Below, in pieces: positions 26,839-35,998 of a DNA stretch of 56,823 nucleotides. The position numbers and the translations under genes were made by a program. Under the pieces are notes generated by a model. That model saw nothing but the letters and a program-made list of their open reading frames with translations. It had not been told where the DNA came from and searched no databases. Numbering within the stretch: position 1 is the first letter of the stretch; every line of letters begins with the position of its first letter. The stretch comes from Parafrankia elaeagni. Lineage in GTDB: Bacteria > Actinomycetota > Actinomycetes > Frankiales > Frankiaceae. The stretch covers positions 1 through 56,823 of the forward strand of contig NZ_KB893736.1 of the NCBI RefSeq assembly GCF_000374165.1. The letters are read 5' to 3'.

Positions 26839-28005
26839 TCACTCCACCAGGCGGCGCAGGCGGGCAGCTGCCTCGCGGAGCACGTCCTCGCGCTTGCAGA
26901 AGGCGAACCGGACCTGGGCGCCGCCGACACCGGGAGTGCTGTAGAAAACCGAGTTCGGGACGGCGACCACCCCGCACCGGGTGGGCAGATCCCGGCAGAA
27001 GGCCAGCGCGTCCCGCTCGCCGAGCGAGGTGATGTCGGTGGTGATGAAGTAGGTGCCCGCCGGCCGGTAGACCTCGAAGCCGGCGGTGACCAGCCCGTCG
27101 GCCAGCAGGTCGCGGCGGGCCCGCAGGCCGTCCCGGAAGGCGGTGAAGTAGTCGTCCGGGAGATGGAGGGCCTCGGCGACGGCGTACTGGAACGGGCCCG
27201 AACAGACGTAGGTGAGGAACTGCTTGGCGGTGCGCACCGCCGCTACCAGCTCCGGGGCGGCGGTCACCCAGCCGACCTTCCAGCCGGTGAACGAGAAGGC
27301 CTTGCCGGCCGAGGAGATGGCGACGGTGCGTTCCCGCATGCCCGGCAGACCGATCAGCGGAAGGTGCCGGCCGTCGAAGACGAGATGCTCGTAGACCTCG
27401 TCGGTGACGACGAGGAGATCACGCTCCACGGCCAGCTCGGCGATCGCCGCCAGTTCGGCGTCGGTGAGGACCATTCCGGTGGGATTGTGCGGGGAGTTGA
27501 GAAGCAGCAGCCGGGTCCGCGGCGTGACCAGGGCCCGCAGGGCGTCGAGATCGGGCCGGAAGTCGGGCGCCCGCAGGGTCAGCGGAAGCAGCCGGGCACC
27601 GGCCATCGCGACACAGGCGGCGTAGGAGTCGTAGAACGGCTCGAAGGCGATGACCTCGTCACCGGGTTCCAGCAGCGCCAGCATCGCCGCCGCGATCGCC
27701 TCGGTGGCACCGGCGGTGACCAGGACCTCGGTGTCGGGGTCGACGTCCAGGTCATAGAAGCGCTTCTGGTGCGCGGCGATGGCGACACGCAGCTCGGGAA
27801 CGCCGGGACCGGGCGGGTACTGGTTGCCGCGGCCCTCCCGCAGCGCCCGCACCGCCGCCTCCCTGACCGCCTCCGGGCCGTCGGTGTCGGGGAAGCCCTG
27901 ACCCAGGTTGATCGCACCGGTGGCGGCCGCCAGCGCGGACATCTCCGCGAAGATGGTCGTTCCCATCCCGCCCAGCCTGCTGCTGAGCAGCCCTCTCGTG
28001 CGCAC
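26839..28005 (-). CDS. Class I PLP-dependent aminotransferase
   Basis: The 388-residue protein has the fold-type I aminotransferase motifs: INLGQGFPDTDGP near the N-terminus, YPPGPGVPELR, NSPHNPTGMVL (PLP-phosphate/Asn contact), VVTDEVYEHLVF, SSAGKAFSFTGWKVGW with the PLP-binding Lys, and RFAFCK near the C-terminus (substrate Arg). The sequence is of the kynurenine/methionine aminotransferase or N-succinyldiaminopimelate aminotransferase (DapC) group; which substrate it uses cannot be decided here. The GTG at 28005 (VRTRGLLSSRLGGMGTTIFAEM) has GGGGAT upstream; the ATG at MGTTIF is a later option. The open frame upstream is not credible coding sequence. Confidence 0.9.
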   Translation of the reverse strand: MRTRGLLSSRLGGMGTTIFAEMSALAAATGAINLGQGFPDTDGPEAVREAAVRALREGRGNQYPPGPGVPELRVAIAAHQKRFYDLDVDPDTEVLVTAGATEAIAAAMLALLEPGDEVIAFEPFYDSYAACVAMAGARLLPLTLRAPDFRPDLDALRALVTPRTRLLLLNSPHNPTGMVLTDAELAAIAELAVERDLLVVTDEVYEHLVFDGRHLPLIGLPGMRERTVAISSAGKAFSFTGWKVGWVTAAPELVAAVRTAKQFLTYVCSGPFQYAVAEALHLPDDYFTAFRDGLRARRDLLADGLVTAGFEVYRPAGTYFITTDITSLGERDALAFCRDLPTRCGVVAVPNSVFYSTPGVGGAQVRFAFCKREDVLREAAARLRRLVE

Positions 28006-28142
28006 GGCCAACAGATCCCCGTCCTCGTCGCCCGCCAGGAACATACCCCCGCCCCCCGGCCGGGTGGCCCGTCGAAGTCGGCATCGGCGAGCCCGAGGGC
28101 GATGCACCGCACAGGGCTCGCTGACCCTCAGCCGCGTGACCC

Positions 28143-29675
28143 TCAGCCGCCTGGCTCGCTGACGGTCGGCTCGGGGTCGGTCGGCTCGGGGTCGGTGTCG
28201 TTGTCGGCGCTGCTCAGAGTCGATGCCGGGTTGGAAGTCGGGCTCGGGGTCGCCACGGCGGTCGTCGCCGGGGCGGTCGTCGCCGGGGCAGCTGGCGGCG
28301 GGCTGGATGGCGAGGCCGGCGGCGACGGCGGCTCGGTGGGCACGTTCGGCGACGACGGAGGCCGGGTTGGTGCTGGTGCTGGCTGCTCCGTCGGCGAGGC
28401 GGGCTGAACCGGCATGGCGCCAGGTGCCGGGGTCGCCGAGGGCGGGGCGCTGGGCGGTGGGACCGGCGTGCCCGGGCTGCCAGGGTTCGGGCTGGGACCT
28501 GCGGGACTGGAGCCGGCGCCGCCGGGGCTGGAACTGGGGATTTCGGGGCTCGGGTTCGGCGTCGGCACGGCTGTGGGCACTGGCGCGGCCGTGGACGCCG
28601 GCGCGGTGGGGATGGGCGTGCCGCCACTCGGCGCGGTGGCGGGTGCTGCGGGTGGCACGGCGTTCGGGGTGAGGAGCGTGACCGAGAGGGCGTCGGGGAC
28701 CGAGGTGCCCCCGGGCTGGGCTGTGGCTCCGCCCTGCCGGTAGCCGGCCATCCAGGTCAGGACGGACCGGACGTAGGCATCGGAGGGGTTGTACGAGTGG
28801 ATCGCGGCACGCAGCTGGGCGGGATCGGCCAGGTCGCGGCCGTGGGCGCACAGGTAGTGGCCGGCGGCGAGGGTGGCGTCGTGGATGTTGTGCGGATCCC
28901 TGCGTCCGTCGCCGTTGCCGTCACGTCCGGAGCCGGCCCAGGTGGTGGGGATGAACTGCATCGGTCCGACGGCGCGGTCGTAGCGGGCGTCACCGTCGAG
29001 GGCGCCGTCGTCGGTGTCGCGGATGAGCGCGACGTCGCCCAGGCCGTTGAGGGCCGGGCCGAGGATGGGACGGGTGACGGTGCCGTCCGCGGCGAGGGGC
29101 CGGCCGGCGGCATGGCCGGACTCGACCCTGCCGATGGCGGCGAGCAGTTCCCAGGGCAGGTGGCAGCCGGGCAGGTCGGCGGCGAGCTGGTCGGCGGCTT
29201 CGGTGTAGGCGGCGAGGACTCGGGCGGGGATCCCCGTCGCACCGGCGGAAAGGGTGACGGGCGTCGCGCCTGAGCCACTCGACGAGCGGCCCGTCGTCCC
29301 GGCGGCGCCCCGCGCTGCACCGGAGTCCGCGGCACCGGAGTCCGCGCCGGTCGCCGCGGTGCCGGTCGCCGCGGCAGCCGCCTGCGCTGCGGCAGCGGCC
29401 AGGGCACTGGTGGAGAGCGTGGACGGATCAATGGTTCCGTTCCGGACGAGATCGGGAACCGCCCAGACGCCAGGCCGCGGAGGCTGCTGGTTGATGTCCG
29501 ACGTCCTGACGGGTTCCCGAGGGACGGCGGCCGCGCAGCACAGCAGCACTCCGGTGGCGAGGGTCACCGGCAGCACCGCCGCCCGCACGGAGCCCTTCCG
29601 GCTCCCGGGACGCCTCGCTGGTGCCAGGTGACGTGCCGGTGCCCGCTTACGGCGGTGACGTCCGCGACGACTCAC
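28143..29675 (-). CDS. Secreted lytic murein transglycosylase with Pro/Ser-rich tail
   Basis: The Arg-rich N-terminus and a hydrophobic stretch (AAVLPVTLATGVLLCCAAAV) form a signal peptide or anchor. After an Ala/Thr-rich linker the catalytic domain (about residues 150-320) has LPWELLAAIGRVESGHAAG with the catalytic Glu, GPALNGLG, YDRAVGPMQFIPTTW and HNIHDATLAAGHYLC, the MltB-like transglycosylase pattern. The last 180 residues are Pro/Ser/Thr-rich and could span the cell wall. It should cleave peptidoglycan glycan strands. The GTG at 29675 has GGAAGGAAAG before it. No membrane or peptidoglycan-binding module follows the catalytic domain. Confidence 0.87.
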   Translation of the reverse strand: MSRRGRHRRKRAPARHLAPARRPGSRKGSVRAAVLPVTLATGVLLCCAAAVPREPVRTSDINQQPPRPGVWAVPDLVRNGTIDPSTLSTSALAAAAAQAAAAATGTAATGADSGAADSGAARGAAGTTGRSSSGSGATPVTLSAGATGIPARVLAAYTEAADQLAADLPGCHLPWELLAAIGRVESGHAAGRPLAADGTVTRPILGPALNGLGDVALIRDTDDGALDGDARYDRAVGPMQFIPTTWAGSGRDGNGDGRRDPHNIHDATLAAGHYLCAHGRDLADPAQLRAAIHSYNPSDAYVRSVLTWMAGYRQGGATAQPGGTSVPDALSVTLLTPNAVPPAAPATAPSGGTPIPTAPASTAAPVPTAVPTPNPSPEIPSSSPGGAGSSPAGPSPNPGSPGTPVPPPSAPPSATPAPGAMPVQPASPTEQPAPAPTRPPSSPNVPTEPPSPPASPSSPPPAAPATTAPATTAVATPSPTSNPASTLSSADNDTDPEPTDPEPTVSEPGG

Positions 29676-29744
29676 CAGAACTTTCCTTCCGAAATCGGAG
29701 AGATCCGGACATGGGTGTCAGTGGCTGTGGGAAGGAAGAACGAC

Positions 29745-29793
29745 GGCCCCGGATGGTGTGCGTGAGGGGATGCCGCACACAGGGTCCGGGGCC
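29745..29793 (-). terminator. Long hairpin between two minus-strand units
   Basis: GGCCCCGGA (29745-29753) and TCCGGGGCC (29785-29793) are perfect partners, and GTGTGCG/CGCACAC pair inside them, leaving an 11-base loop. It lies between the DUF916-like gene and the transglycosylase gene and probably ends transcription of the former. Confidence 0.65.
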
Positions 29794-29899
29794 GCCGGCT
29801 TGGGGCGAGGACTCCTCCTCGTCGGCTACCGGGCCGGGCCGGCCGCCGGGCCGGGCCCGCGCTCCGCGGCGCCCCGGTCACGACAGCGCCGCGTTGTTC

Positions 29900-31048
29900 T
29901 CAACCGGACGCGGCCGGAGCCTGCTCCTGGGGCCGGGCCTGCGCCTGCGCCTGCGCCAGTTTCTGTTCGAGCCGCCGGCGCTGGCGCCGTCCTCGCCAGA
30001 AGCCCGCGAGGATGAGAAGCACCCCGGCAAGGATGATCAGTTGGGGCCAGGGGACGGCCCAGGCGACGAACGTCCTCGTCACCGGCTGGGCCGGCGCTGC
30101 CGCGTCGCCCCCGGCGGAGACGGTGGGTGCCAGGGTGACCTTGCCGGTGACGATGCCCAGCGGCCAGACCCTGGTGACGGTGGTGATCAGAGATCGCCGG
30201 TCTCCCGGCAGAAGCTCCGCGGGCCCGGGTCTGCCGTTGCTGCTCCGGGACTGTTCGGTCCTGCCGGCCGCCTCCACCCCGGCGTCGACGGTCAGGTGCG
30301 TGTTGCCGTCGTTGACGACGTCATAGGTGACGTCGAGGTCGCCGGGCTCGAAGGGGTTCCAGCTCAGCGCGTACGACGTGGAGATGTCGTCGATGGCCAC
30401 GGACGGGCTCAGCTCTCCGGTCACCCGGGTCATCACCCTGAATCCGACCCTGCTCTCGATACCGATGTTCGCGCCGCCGGGCGCCTGGCTGACCGACATC
30501 AGCGAGGCCGCGATCCCGGCCGGATGATCTCCGGGGGTGGCGTTACGGGGAACAGTGACGGTGAACGGGAGAACGGCGCTCCCGCCGGCTTCGACGGTGA
30601 CCGTGTCCGGTACCTCCACCCAGGTCCCCGCCTCCCGGGAGGGCCTGGCGGAGGGAAGCATGTTGAACCGGCCTGTGTCGGTGAAGTAGCCGTCCGCCGC
30701 CGTGATCGAGAACGTCGCGGGCGTACGGCCGAGGTTGCGCACAGCGACGTGTTCCGTCGCCGACTCGCCGGGGTCAAGGGTGAGCTCGACCCAGGAGCGT
30801 CCATCCGGGCCCTGCTCGTCGGCAGGCCTGACCGTCCAGGTGACGGTCGCAGCGCGCTCTCCTTCCGGGACGGCGCTCGGCGCGCTGCCTGGCAGAGCCG
30901 CACCTTCCCGGGCCGCACCTTCCCGGGCCGCACCCGCCGGGGCGGCACCCGCCGGCGGCACGGAGCCGGCGACGACGAGGAGAGGCACGGCCAGGGCGAT
31001 CAGCGCGCGGAGGCACGCGGTCCGCCGGCGGCCGGTGTGTGGGTGCAT
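29900..31048 (-). CDS. Secreted, membrane-anchored DUF916/WxL-type surface protein
   Basis: From the ATG at 31048 (MHPHTGRRRTACLRALIALA) there is a signal peptide ending near AGAAPAG and an A-R-E-G-A repeat region. Then come Ig-like beta domains (WVELTLDPGESATEHVAVRN, FTVTVPRNATPGDHPAGI), a membrane helix (PQLIILAGVLLILAGFW) and a basic tail rich in Gln/Ala. The layout matches DUF916-type partners of WxL surface proteins. It probably holds the adjacent secreted protein at the cell surface. It follows that gene by about 80 bases and is likely cotranscribed. Confidence 0.7.
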   Translation of the reverse strand: MHPHTGRRRTACLRALIALAVPLLVVAGSVPPAGAAPAGAAREGAAREGAALPGSAPSAVPEGERAATVTWTVRPADEQGPDGRSWVELTLDPGESATEHVAVRNLGRTPATFSITAADGYFTDTGRFNMLPSARPSREAGTWVEVPDTVTVEAGGSAVLPFTVTVPRNATPGDHPAGIAASLMSVSQAPGGANIGIESRVGFRVMTRVTGELSPSVAIDDISTSYALSWNPFEPGDLDVTYDVVNDGNTHLTVDAGVEAAGRTEQSRSSNGRPGPAELLPGDRRSLITTVTRVWPLGIVTGKVTLAPTVSAGGDAAAPAQPVTRTFVAWAVPWPQLIILAGVLLILAGFWRGRRQRRRLEQKLAQAQAQARPQEQAPAASG

Positions 31049-31130
31049 GCTCGTGGGTCCGTTCCTCGGCGGGCGTGGCCGCGGGCCGCTCCTGGCGTCC
31101 ACGGCCACGCCCGCGCGATGACTCTCGCGG

Positions 31131-31754
31131 CTATTCGAACAGGGAGAGCGTCAGCGTCGCCGCGTAGTTACCGGCGGCGACGGTGGTGGGGGTGCGCAGG
31201 AACAGATCCGCGTTGGCGGTCCACTGCCCCTCCTCCGCGACGGCGGCGGAGTCCGCGGCGAGCGCGAGCAGTTCCTGGTCCACCAGGCCCGGCCCCGCCT
31301 CCGCGTCGAGGACGGTCCCGACCTCGTCGCCTTCCGCCACGAGCCCGGACTCGCCGCCGTCGATCAGCCGCGGCGCCCAGCCCAGGTGCCCGGCGGAGAT
31401 CGCCTCCTGCCCGTCGTCACCCGTGAAGTCGGTGGACGTCCCGAGGACGTACCAGAAGGCGCCGTCGGGAATGTCGTCCGCCGAGCGGGTGTCGGTGACG
31501 GTGACGGACGGCAGCGTCCCGGTGAACTGCCGGACCAGCGCGTCCGATCCGTTCTCGGTGAGGGCGCTGGTGGTGCCGGCGACGCTCAGCGCGAGCACCC
31601 CGGGCTCCTCGATCTCGGGGATCTCCACGTTGACCGAGACGCCGCTCTCGCCGTGGCTCACCTGCGCGATGGCCACCCCTGCGACGCTCGTGAGCATGAA
31701 CACCCCGGCGGTCACCGCCGAGACGCGCAGGAGGCGTCCGTCGATTCTTGTCAT
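31131..31754 (-). CDS. Secreted WxL-like beta-sandwich protein
   Basis: The ATG at 31754, preceded by GGAGAGAG, gives 207 residues with a signal peptide (VSAVTAGVFMLTSVAGVAIAQ). The mature part is acidic, with alternating strands (VLALSVAGTTSALT, VTVTDTRSADDIPDGAFWYVLG) and ends AGNYAATLTLSLFE, like the last strands of WxL domains. The conserved Trp-x-Leu itself is not evident. It is paired with the DUF916-like protein. I cannot give a biochemical function. Confidence 0.6.
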   Translation of the reverse strand: MTRIDGRLLRVSAVTAGVFMLTSVAGVAIAQVSHGESGVSVNVEIPEIEEPGVLALSVAGTTSALTENGSDALVRQFTGTLPSVTVTDTRSADDIPDGAFWYVLGTSTDFTGDDGQEAISAGHLGWAPRLIDGGESGLVAEGDEVGTVLDAEAGPGLVDQELLALAADSAAVAEEGQWTANADLFLRTPTTVAAGNYAATLTLSLFE

Positions 31755-31878
31755 TGTTCTCTCTCCGTCCCTACGGCCGTATCCGCGATCCGATCCGGCC
31801 GTGGGCCGGTCAGGCGGCTGATGATGAGTTGTCGGGGGCGGTGGGGGCCCGCCGCTGCCGGCGGGCCCCACCCCTTTC

Positions 31879-34692
31879 TCACCCGCAGGAGCGGGCCTCG
31901 TAGGCGGCTTCGGTGGTCACCGACACCGGGGTTGCGTCGACCGTGGCCGAGGCCACGACGGTCACCGAGCCGGCGGGAATGCTGGCGAGTCGGGTCGTGA
32001 AGGCGTGGAAGGCGTTCGTTCCGGGCGCCACCCCGGTGAAGTCACGCGTTCCGTACGTCGTCTGGATCGAGACGTCCACCGGGACCTCGTCCGTGTTCGT
32101 CACGGTCACCGCGGGAAGCACCCGCCCCGCGATGCAGCGCGTTTCCGCTGCCACCTGCACGTTCAGCGACGGCTCCGGAATGGCCTCGTCGGAGAAGGTG
32201 AACGAGTCGACTTCGACGCCTCCCGAGGAGGTCACGAACAGCTGCCCGGTTTCCGTGGGCGGAGTGGGCAGCGCGGTGGCGACCGTCGCCCATTCCGCAC
32301 CGGCGGAGACCGGTACCGTGGCGAACGGCTCGGCGTCCGCCGCGTTCCAGCGCAGCGACAGGGTGCCGCTGCCGCTGGCCCTGGTCTGCAGCTGGGTGAC
32401 ACCGGTGAAGTTCACCGGGTCGTAGGCGATCCAGTCCTCGGAGTCCAAGGACGTGAGGGCCCGCAGGCCGGACGCGGTCTCATCGTCGGTGACCGTCACA
32501 CCGCTGCTGCTGTCGGCGTGCTCGGCCTCCATGAGCCGCGGGTTGAGAATGACCTGGGCCTCACCGGTGGCGCCCGGGATGCCGTTCGCCCCGTTGTCCC
32601 GGTAGGTCACGCCCAGCACTCCGAAGACGTTCTCGGTCTCGCCGTGCCCGGCGTCCGCGGGTGTCGGGACGGTGCCCTGGCAGCCCGTTCCGCTGTTGAT
32701 CGGGTGGGCGTGCTGGTTGTGTCCCAGGCCGAAGGTCCAGGAAACCCGGCTACAGGTCACCGCGGTCCCGTCCTCGGGGTCGGTGATCTGTACCTGGAAG
32801 GGAATCCCTTCCCCCCAGGAGAAGAACAGTCCGTTGACCGGGGTGGTCAGGGCAACCGTGGGGGCCGTGTTGCCCACGGTGATCTCCTCGGAGGCGAGAC
32901 CGATTCTCCCTTCCGGATCGGTCACGCGCAGGCCGGCGAAGAACTGGCCGTTCGCCGGATAGTTGTACGACGCCGAGACCCCGGTGGCGTCATAGGTGCC
33001 GTCACCGTCGAAGTCCCACTCGTACGTCAGTGCCCCTTCTTCGGGGTCGAACGAGGCGGCGGCGTCGAACTCCACCGCGAGCGGTGCCTGCCCCGAGGTC
33101 ACGGAGGCGGCGATGCGGGCCTGCGGCGAGAGGTTTCCCGGCGCGTAGTCGATGCGGTAGAGCCCCGCGTCCGGGTTCTGGCGGAAGAAACCGTCGCCGT
33201 ACTCCAGCACGTAGAGCGAGCCGTCCGGGCCGAACTCGAGGTCCATCGGGTTGTCCCAGAGGGGCTGCGCCGCGGCGGTGAGCTCCGCGTTCGGCAGGAA
33301 GTTCTCGATCGCGGTGACGCTGCCGTTGTTGTCACCGAGGGTGAAGGCGGCGATGTAGTCCTGGGAGAACTCACCGAAGAACGCCTTGCCGTCCCAGTGC
33401 TCCGGCAGCTTCGACGTCAGGGGGTTGGCCTCGTCGAAGTGGTAGATCGGGCCACCCATCGGCCCCTGGCCCCCCGAGGCGCCGAAGGCGGTCAGTTCCG
33501 GCCAGGGCTGGTCGGTGTCGTTGTCCCCGTAGTACAGGTCGGCGCCCTCCGAGGCGCCTATCTCGGCGAGGCCGGTGTTCCACCGCGAGTTGTTGACCAG
33601 AGCGTTGCAGTCGAACATTTCGCCGGGAGTCGCGGTCTCGAAGTTCCACTCGTTGTAGGGCCGGCTGTCCGCGACGCAGTAGGGCCAGCCACTGTTCACC
33701 GGCGTGGTGATCGGTGTCTGGTTCCACTCCACGAGACCCATCGGCCCGCGTTCCGCGGAGGGTGTACCGGCGTCCGGACCGTAGTCACCCCACATGACCG
33801 ACCCGGTCTCGGCGTCGACATCCATCCGGAACGGGTTGCGCACGCCCATCACGAAGATCTCCGGGCGGGTCTCGGTGGTTCCCGGCGCGAACAGGTTCCC
33901 GGCGGGAACCGTGTAGGTGCCGTCCTCCTCGACGTGGATCCGCAGGATCTTGCCGCGCAGGTCGTTGGTGTTGCCGGCGCCGCGGCGGGAGTCGAAGCCG
34001 GGGTTCATGCCGGGTGCGTCGTTGTTGGGGGCGTACCCGTTCGCGCCCGGGGTCGAGGCGGGGGTGTTGTCGCCCGTCGCCAGGTACAGGTTTCCGTCGG
34101 CGTCCCAGCCGACGTCACCGCCGACGTGGCAGCACTGGCCACGCTGGGTCTCGACCTGGATGATGACCTGTTCTGTGGACAGGTCGAGACCGTCGCCGGT
34201 CCACTGGAAGCGGGAGAGCTGGTTGTGGCCGCGCCACTGGTCCCAGTACGACTCGTCCGCGCCGGCGGGCAGGGAGTTCGGCGCGGCACCGGCCGGAGTG
34301 TTCAGCGGCGGGGCGTAGTACAGGTAGACCCAGTGGTTGTTTTCGAAGTCCGGGTCGATCGAGACGGTCTGCAGGCCGTCCTCGGAGTTCGCGTACACCG
34401 GAATTGTGTTGACGATCCTCGTGACGCCCGTCGACGGATCGGTGAGGCGAATGTCGCCGTTCCGTGCGGTGTGCAGGATCCGTCGGTCCGGCAGGACGGC
34501 GAGGTCGATCGGCTCGCCGACATTGCGGGTCAGCAGGATTCGTTCGTAGCTCGCCGTTTCCGTGGCGGCGGGGTCTTCCGGGTGCGGGTCGTCCGGGTGT
34601 GCCTGCGCCGGGCGAACCATGGCGACCAGACTGACTGCGAGTAATGCGGCGACCACCGCGGGCGCGACTAATCGTCGCAGGTTAGAATGCAT
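31879..34692 (-). CDS. Large secreted PQQ-type sugar dehydrogenase with PKD and CBM6 modules
   Basis: The 937-residue protein has a signal peptide (residues 1-31, ending QAHP). A six-bladed glucose/sorbosone dehydrogenase-like propeller (about 45-520) follows, with LAVLPDRRILHTARNGDI, DGLQTVSIDPDF and GVRNPFRMDVD. Then come a PKD Ig-like domain (about 525-610, DFDGDGTYD), an intermediate domain, a CBM6-like domain (about 730-820, EAEHADSSSG) and a final Ig-like domain. Proteins of this build oxidise sugars or polysaccharide ends outside the cell. The stop lies about 120 bases before the WxL-like gene. It follows the TIM-barrel isomerase gene after 175 bases and belongs functionally with the sugar operon upstream. 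Confidence 0.85.
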   Translation of the reverse strand: MHSNLRRLVAPAVVAALLAVSLVAMVRPAQAHPDDPHPEDPAATETASYERILLTRNVGEPIDLAVLPDRRILHTARNGDIRLTDPSTGVTRIVNTIPVYANSEDGLQTVSIDPDFENNHWVYLYYAPPLNTPAGAAPNSLPAGADESYWDQWRGHNQLSRFQWTGDGLDLSTEQVIIQVETQRGQCCHVGGDVGWDADGNLYLATGDNTPASTPGANGYAPNNDAPGMNPGFDSRRGAGNTNDLRGKILRIHVEEDGTYTVPAGNLFAPGTTETRPEIFVMGVRNPFRMDVDAETGSVMWGDYGPDAGTPSAERGPMGLVEWNQTPITTPVNSGWPYCVADSRPYNEWNFETATPGEMFDCNALVNNSRWNTGLAEIGASEGADLYYGDNDTDQPWPELTAFGASGGQGPMGGPIYHFDEANPLTSKLPEHWDGKAFFGEFSQDYIAAFTLGDNNGSVTAIENFLPNAELTAAAQPLWDNPMDLEFGPDGSLYVLEYGDGFFRQNPDAGLYRIDYAPGNLSPQARIAASVTSGQAPLAVEFDAAASFDPEEGALTYEWDFDGDGTYDATGVSASYNYPANGQFFAGLRVTDPEGRIGLASEEITVGNTAPTVALTTPVNGLFFSWGEGIPFQVQITDPEDGTAVTCSRVSWTFGLGHNQHAHPINSGTGCQGTVPTPADAGHGETENVFGVLGVTYRDNGANGIPGATGEAQVILNPRLMEAEHADSSSGVTVTDDETASGLRALTSLDSEDWIAYDPVNFTGVTQLQTRASGSGTLSLRWNAADAEPFATVPVSAGAEWATVATALPTPPTETGQLFVTSSGGVEVDSFTFSDEAIPEPSLNVQVAAETRCIAGRVLPAVTVTNTDEVPVDVSIQTTYGTRDFTGVAPGTNAFHAFTTRLASIPAGSVTVVASATVDATPVSVTTEAAYEARSCG

Positions 34693-34867
34693 CAGACGCT
34701 TCCTCGGCAGGAGGTGTCAGCAGGAGGGTGGCCGGACCGCCCGTCACACCGGGGCTACGGTGGGACAACTGAAGGCGGCCCGGCCGCTTGCCGTTTTCAC
34801 GGCAGGCGGCGGTTCATCGTCGGAAGACGGTGCATCTCGGGGATTCACCCGAAGGCTGGGCGGGATC

Positions 34868-35875
34868 TCAGCCGCGCAGGTTGGCCATGGCCTGGAAGCT
34901 GCGTTCGGCCGCCCCGAACGAACCGGGCGGGTTGGGCAGCGTGTTCGGGGCGGTGTCCTGCTCCCAGATCGGCTTGTACGGCTTTCCGGTCCTGTTCACC
35001 TTGCGCAGGAAGTCCGCGAAGGGAAGGTCGCCGGCTCCGAACTCGACGATGTCGAAGCCGTTCGGGTTGTCCGGGTTGGTGTCGCCGTCCTTGATGTGGA
35101 AGAGCGGGTACCTGCTCTTGTTCGCCAGGACGTAGTTGGCGGGGTCGAACCCCGGGAAACGGTATGCACCCACGTAGGCCCAGTAGATGTCCATCTCGAG
35201 GTACACCAGCCTGGGGTCGGTGTGCCTCAGGAAGACGTCGTAGAGCCGCACCTGTGGCTGGTCCGTGGCGAACGCGAACTCGCCGGCGTGGTTGTGCTGG
35301 TAGAACTTGAGGCGCCGCCTGGCCGCCGCGGCCCCGATCTGGTTGAACACGTCGGCGGCCGCCCGGTAGCCGGCCACGGTGTTGTCACCGGTCGGCGCGT
35401 TGGCCGTACCCACGTAGCTCAGGCCCAGGATCTGGGCGTTCTCGAACTCGATCTCCCGCTGGGTGGGGTTGGTGAAGTTGCCCAGGCCCACATGGCTGCC
35501 CGCGCCGACGAGGCCGTTGTCATCCAACAGCTGGCGGATCTCGGGGACCGTGATCTGTCGTCCCAGGATCGCGGTGTTCTGGGTGTAGCCGGCGAACTCC
35601 ACCTCCCGGAAACCGATCCGCGAGAGCTCTTCGAAGACGGCCCGGAAGCCCAGCTGGCTGACCTTGTCACGAATGCTGAACAGCTGGATTCCGAGCTTGT
35701 TCCTCGGGAGCAGCCGCCCCTTCGGCGCACCGTGTGACACGCCATGTGCCGCGCCGTGTCCCGGGGAACCGGCTAATGCGGATGTCGGGCCGGCCAGAGT
35801 GGCCGCGCTGACGGCGACCGTACCGCCGATCGCAGCCTGCAGCAGGCGCCGACGATCGATTTTTTCCCTTGTCAT
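34868..35875 (-). CDS. Tat-exported sugar phosphate isomerase/epimerase (TIM barrel)
   Basis: The 335-residue protein begins with a twin-arginine signal (IDRRRLLQAAIGG...ALAG). The rest is an AP-endonuclease-2/xylose-isomerase-like barrel: KLGIQLFSIRDK, SRIGFREVEFAGY, RLKFYQHNHAGEF (metal ligands His and Glu), LVYLEMDIYWAYVGA and FHIKDGD. Secreted members occur in operons for 3-keto or otherwise modified sugars. It is downstream of the Gfo/Idh/MocA gene and upstream of the secreted dehydrogenase, all on one strand. Substrate not known. Confidence 0.83.
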   Translation of the reverse strand: MTREKIDRRRLLQAAIGGTVAVSAATLAGPTSALAGSPGHGAAHGVSHGAPKGRLLPRNKLGIQLFSIRDKVSQLGFRAVFEELSRIGFREVEFAGYTQNTAILGRQITVPEIRQLLDDNGLVGAGSHVGLGNFTNPTQREIEFENAQILGLSYVGTANAPTGDNTVAGYRAAADVFNQIGAAAARRRLKFYQHNHAGEFAFATDQPQVRLYDVFLRHTDPRLVYLEMDIYWAYVGAYRFPGFDPANYVLANKSRYPLFHIKDGDTNPDNPNGFDIVEFGAGDLPFADFLRKVNRTGKPYKPIWEQDTAPNTLPNPPGSFGAAERSFQAMANLRG

Positions 35876-35998
35876 GCTTTCTCCTCGCCCAAGAAGTGGG
35901 AAGTCTGGTTTCGATGCATCGGGGACTCGGGTATCTCCCTTCCGGTGTCGGTTCCTTCCGCGGACGGCCCGACCGAGTACCGGCCCGCCCGTCGGGGT

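Noticed and set aside
25978-28407. 809-residue open frame on the plus strand
   Set aside because: It runs over the YibE/F gene in another frame and antisense to the aminotransferase and transglycosylase genes; no protein character.
28006-28851. N-terminal extension of the aminotransferase frame
   Set aside because: The added 280 residues are low-complexity and antisense-like over the transglycosylase tail; the protein family begins at SSRLGGMGTTIF.
29676-29899. Cyclic-di-AMP (ydaO-type) riboswitch before the transglycosylase gene
   Set aside because: Such switches often precede actinobacterial wall hydrolases, but I found only a simple GC hairpin and none of the conserved ydaO core.
32005-34644. 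879-residue open frame on the plus strand
   Set aside because: It is antisense to the secreted dehydrogenase, whose domains are unmistakable.
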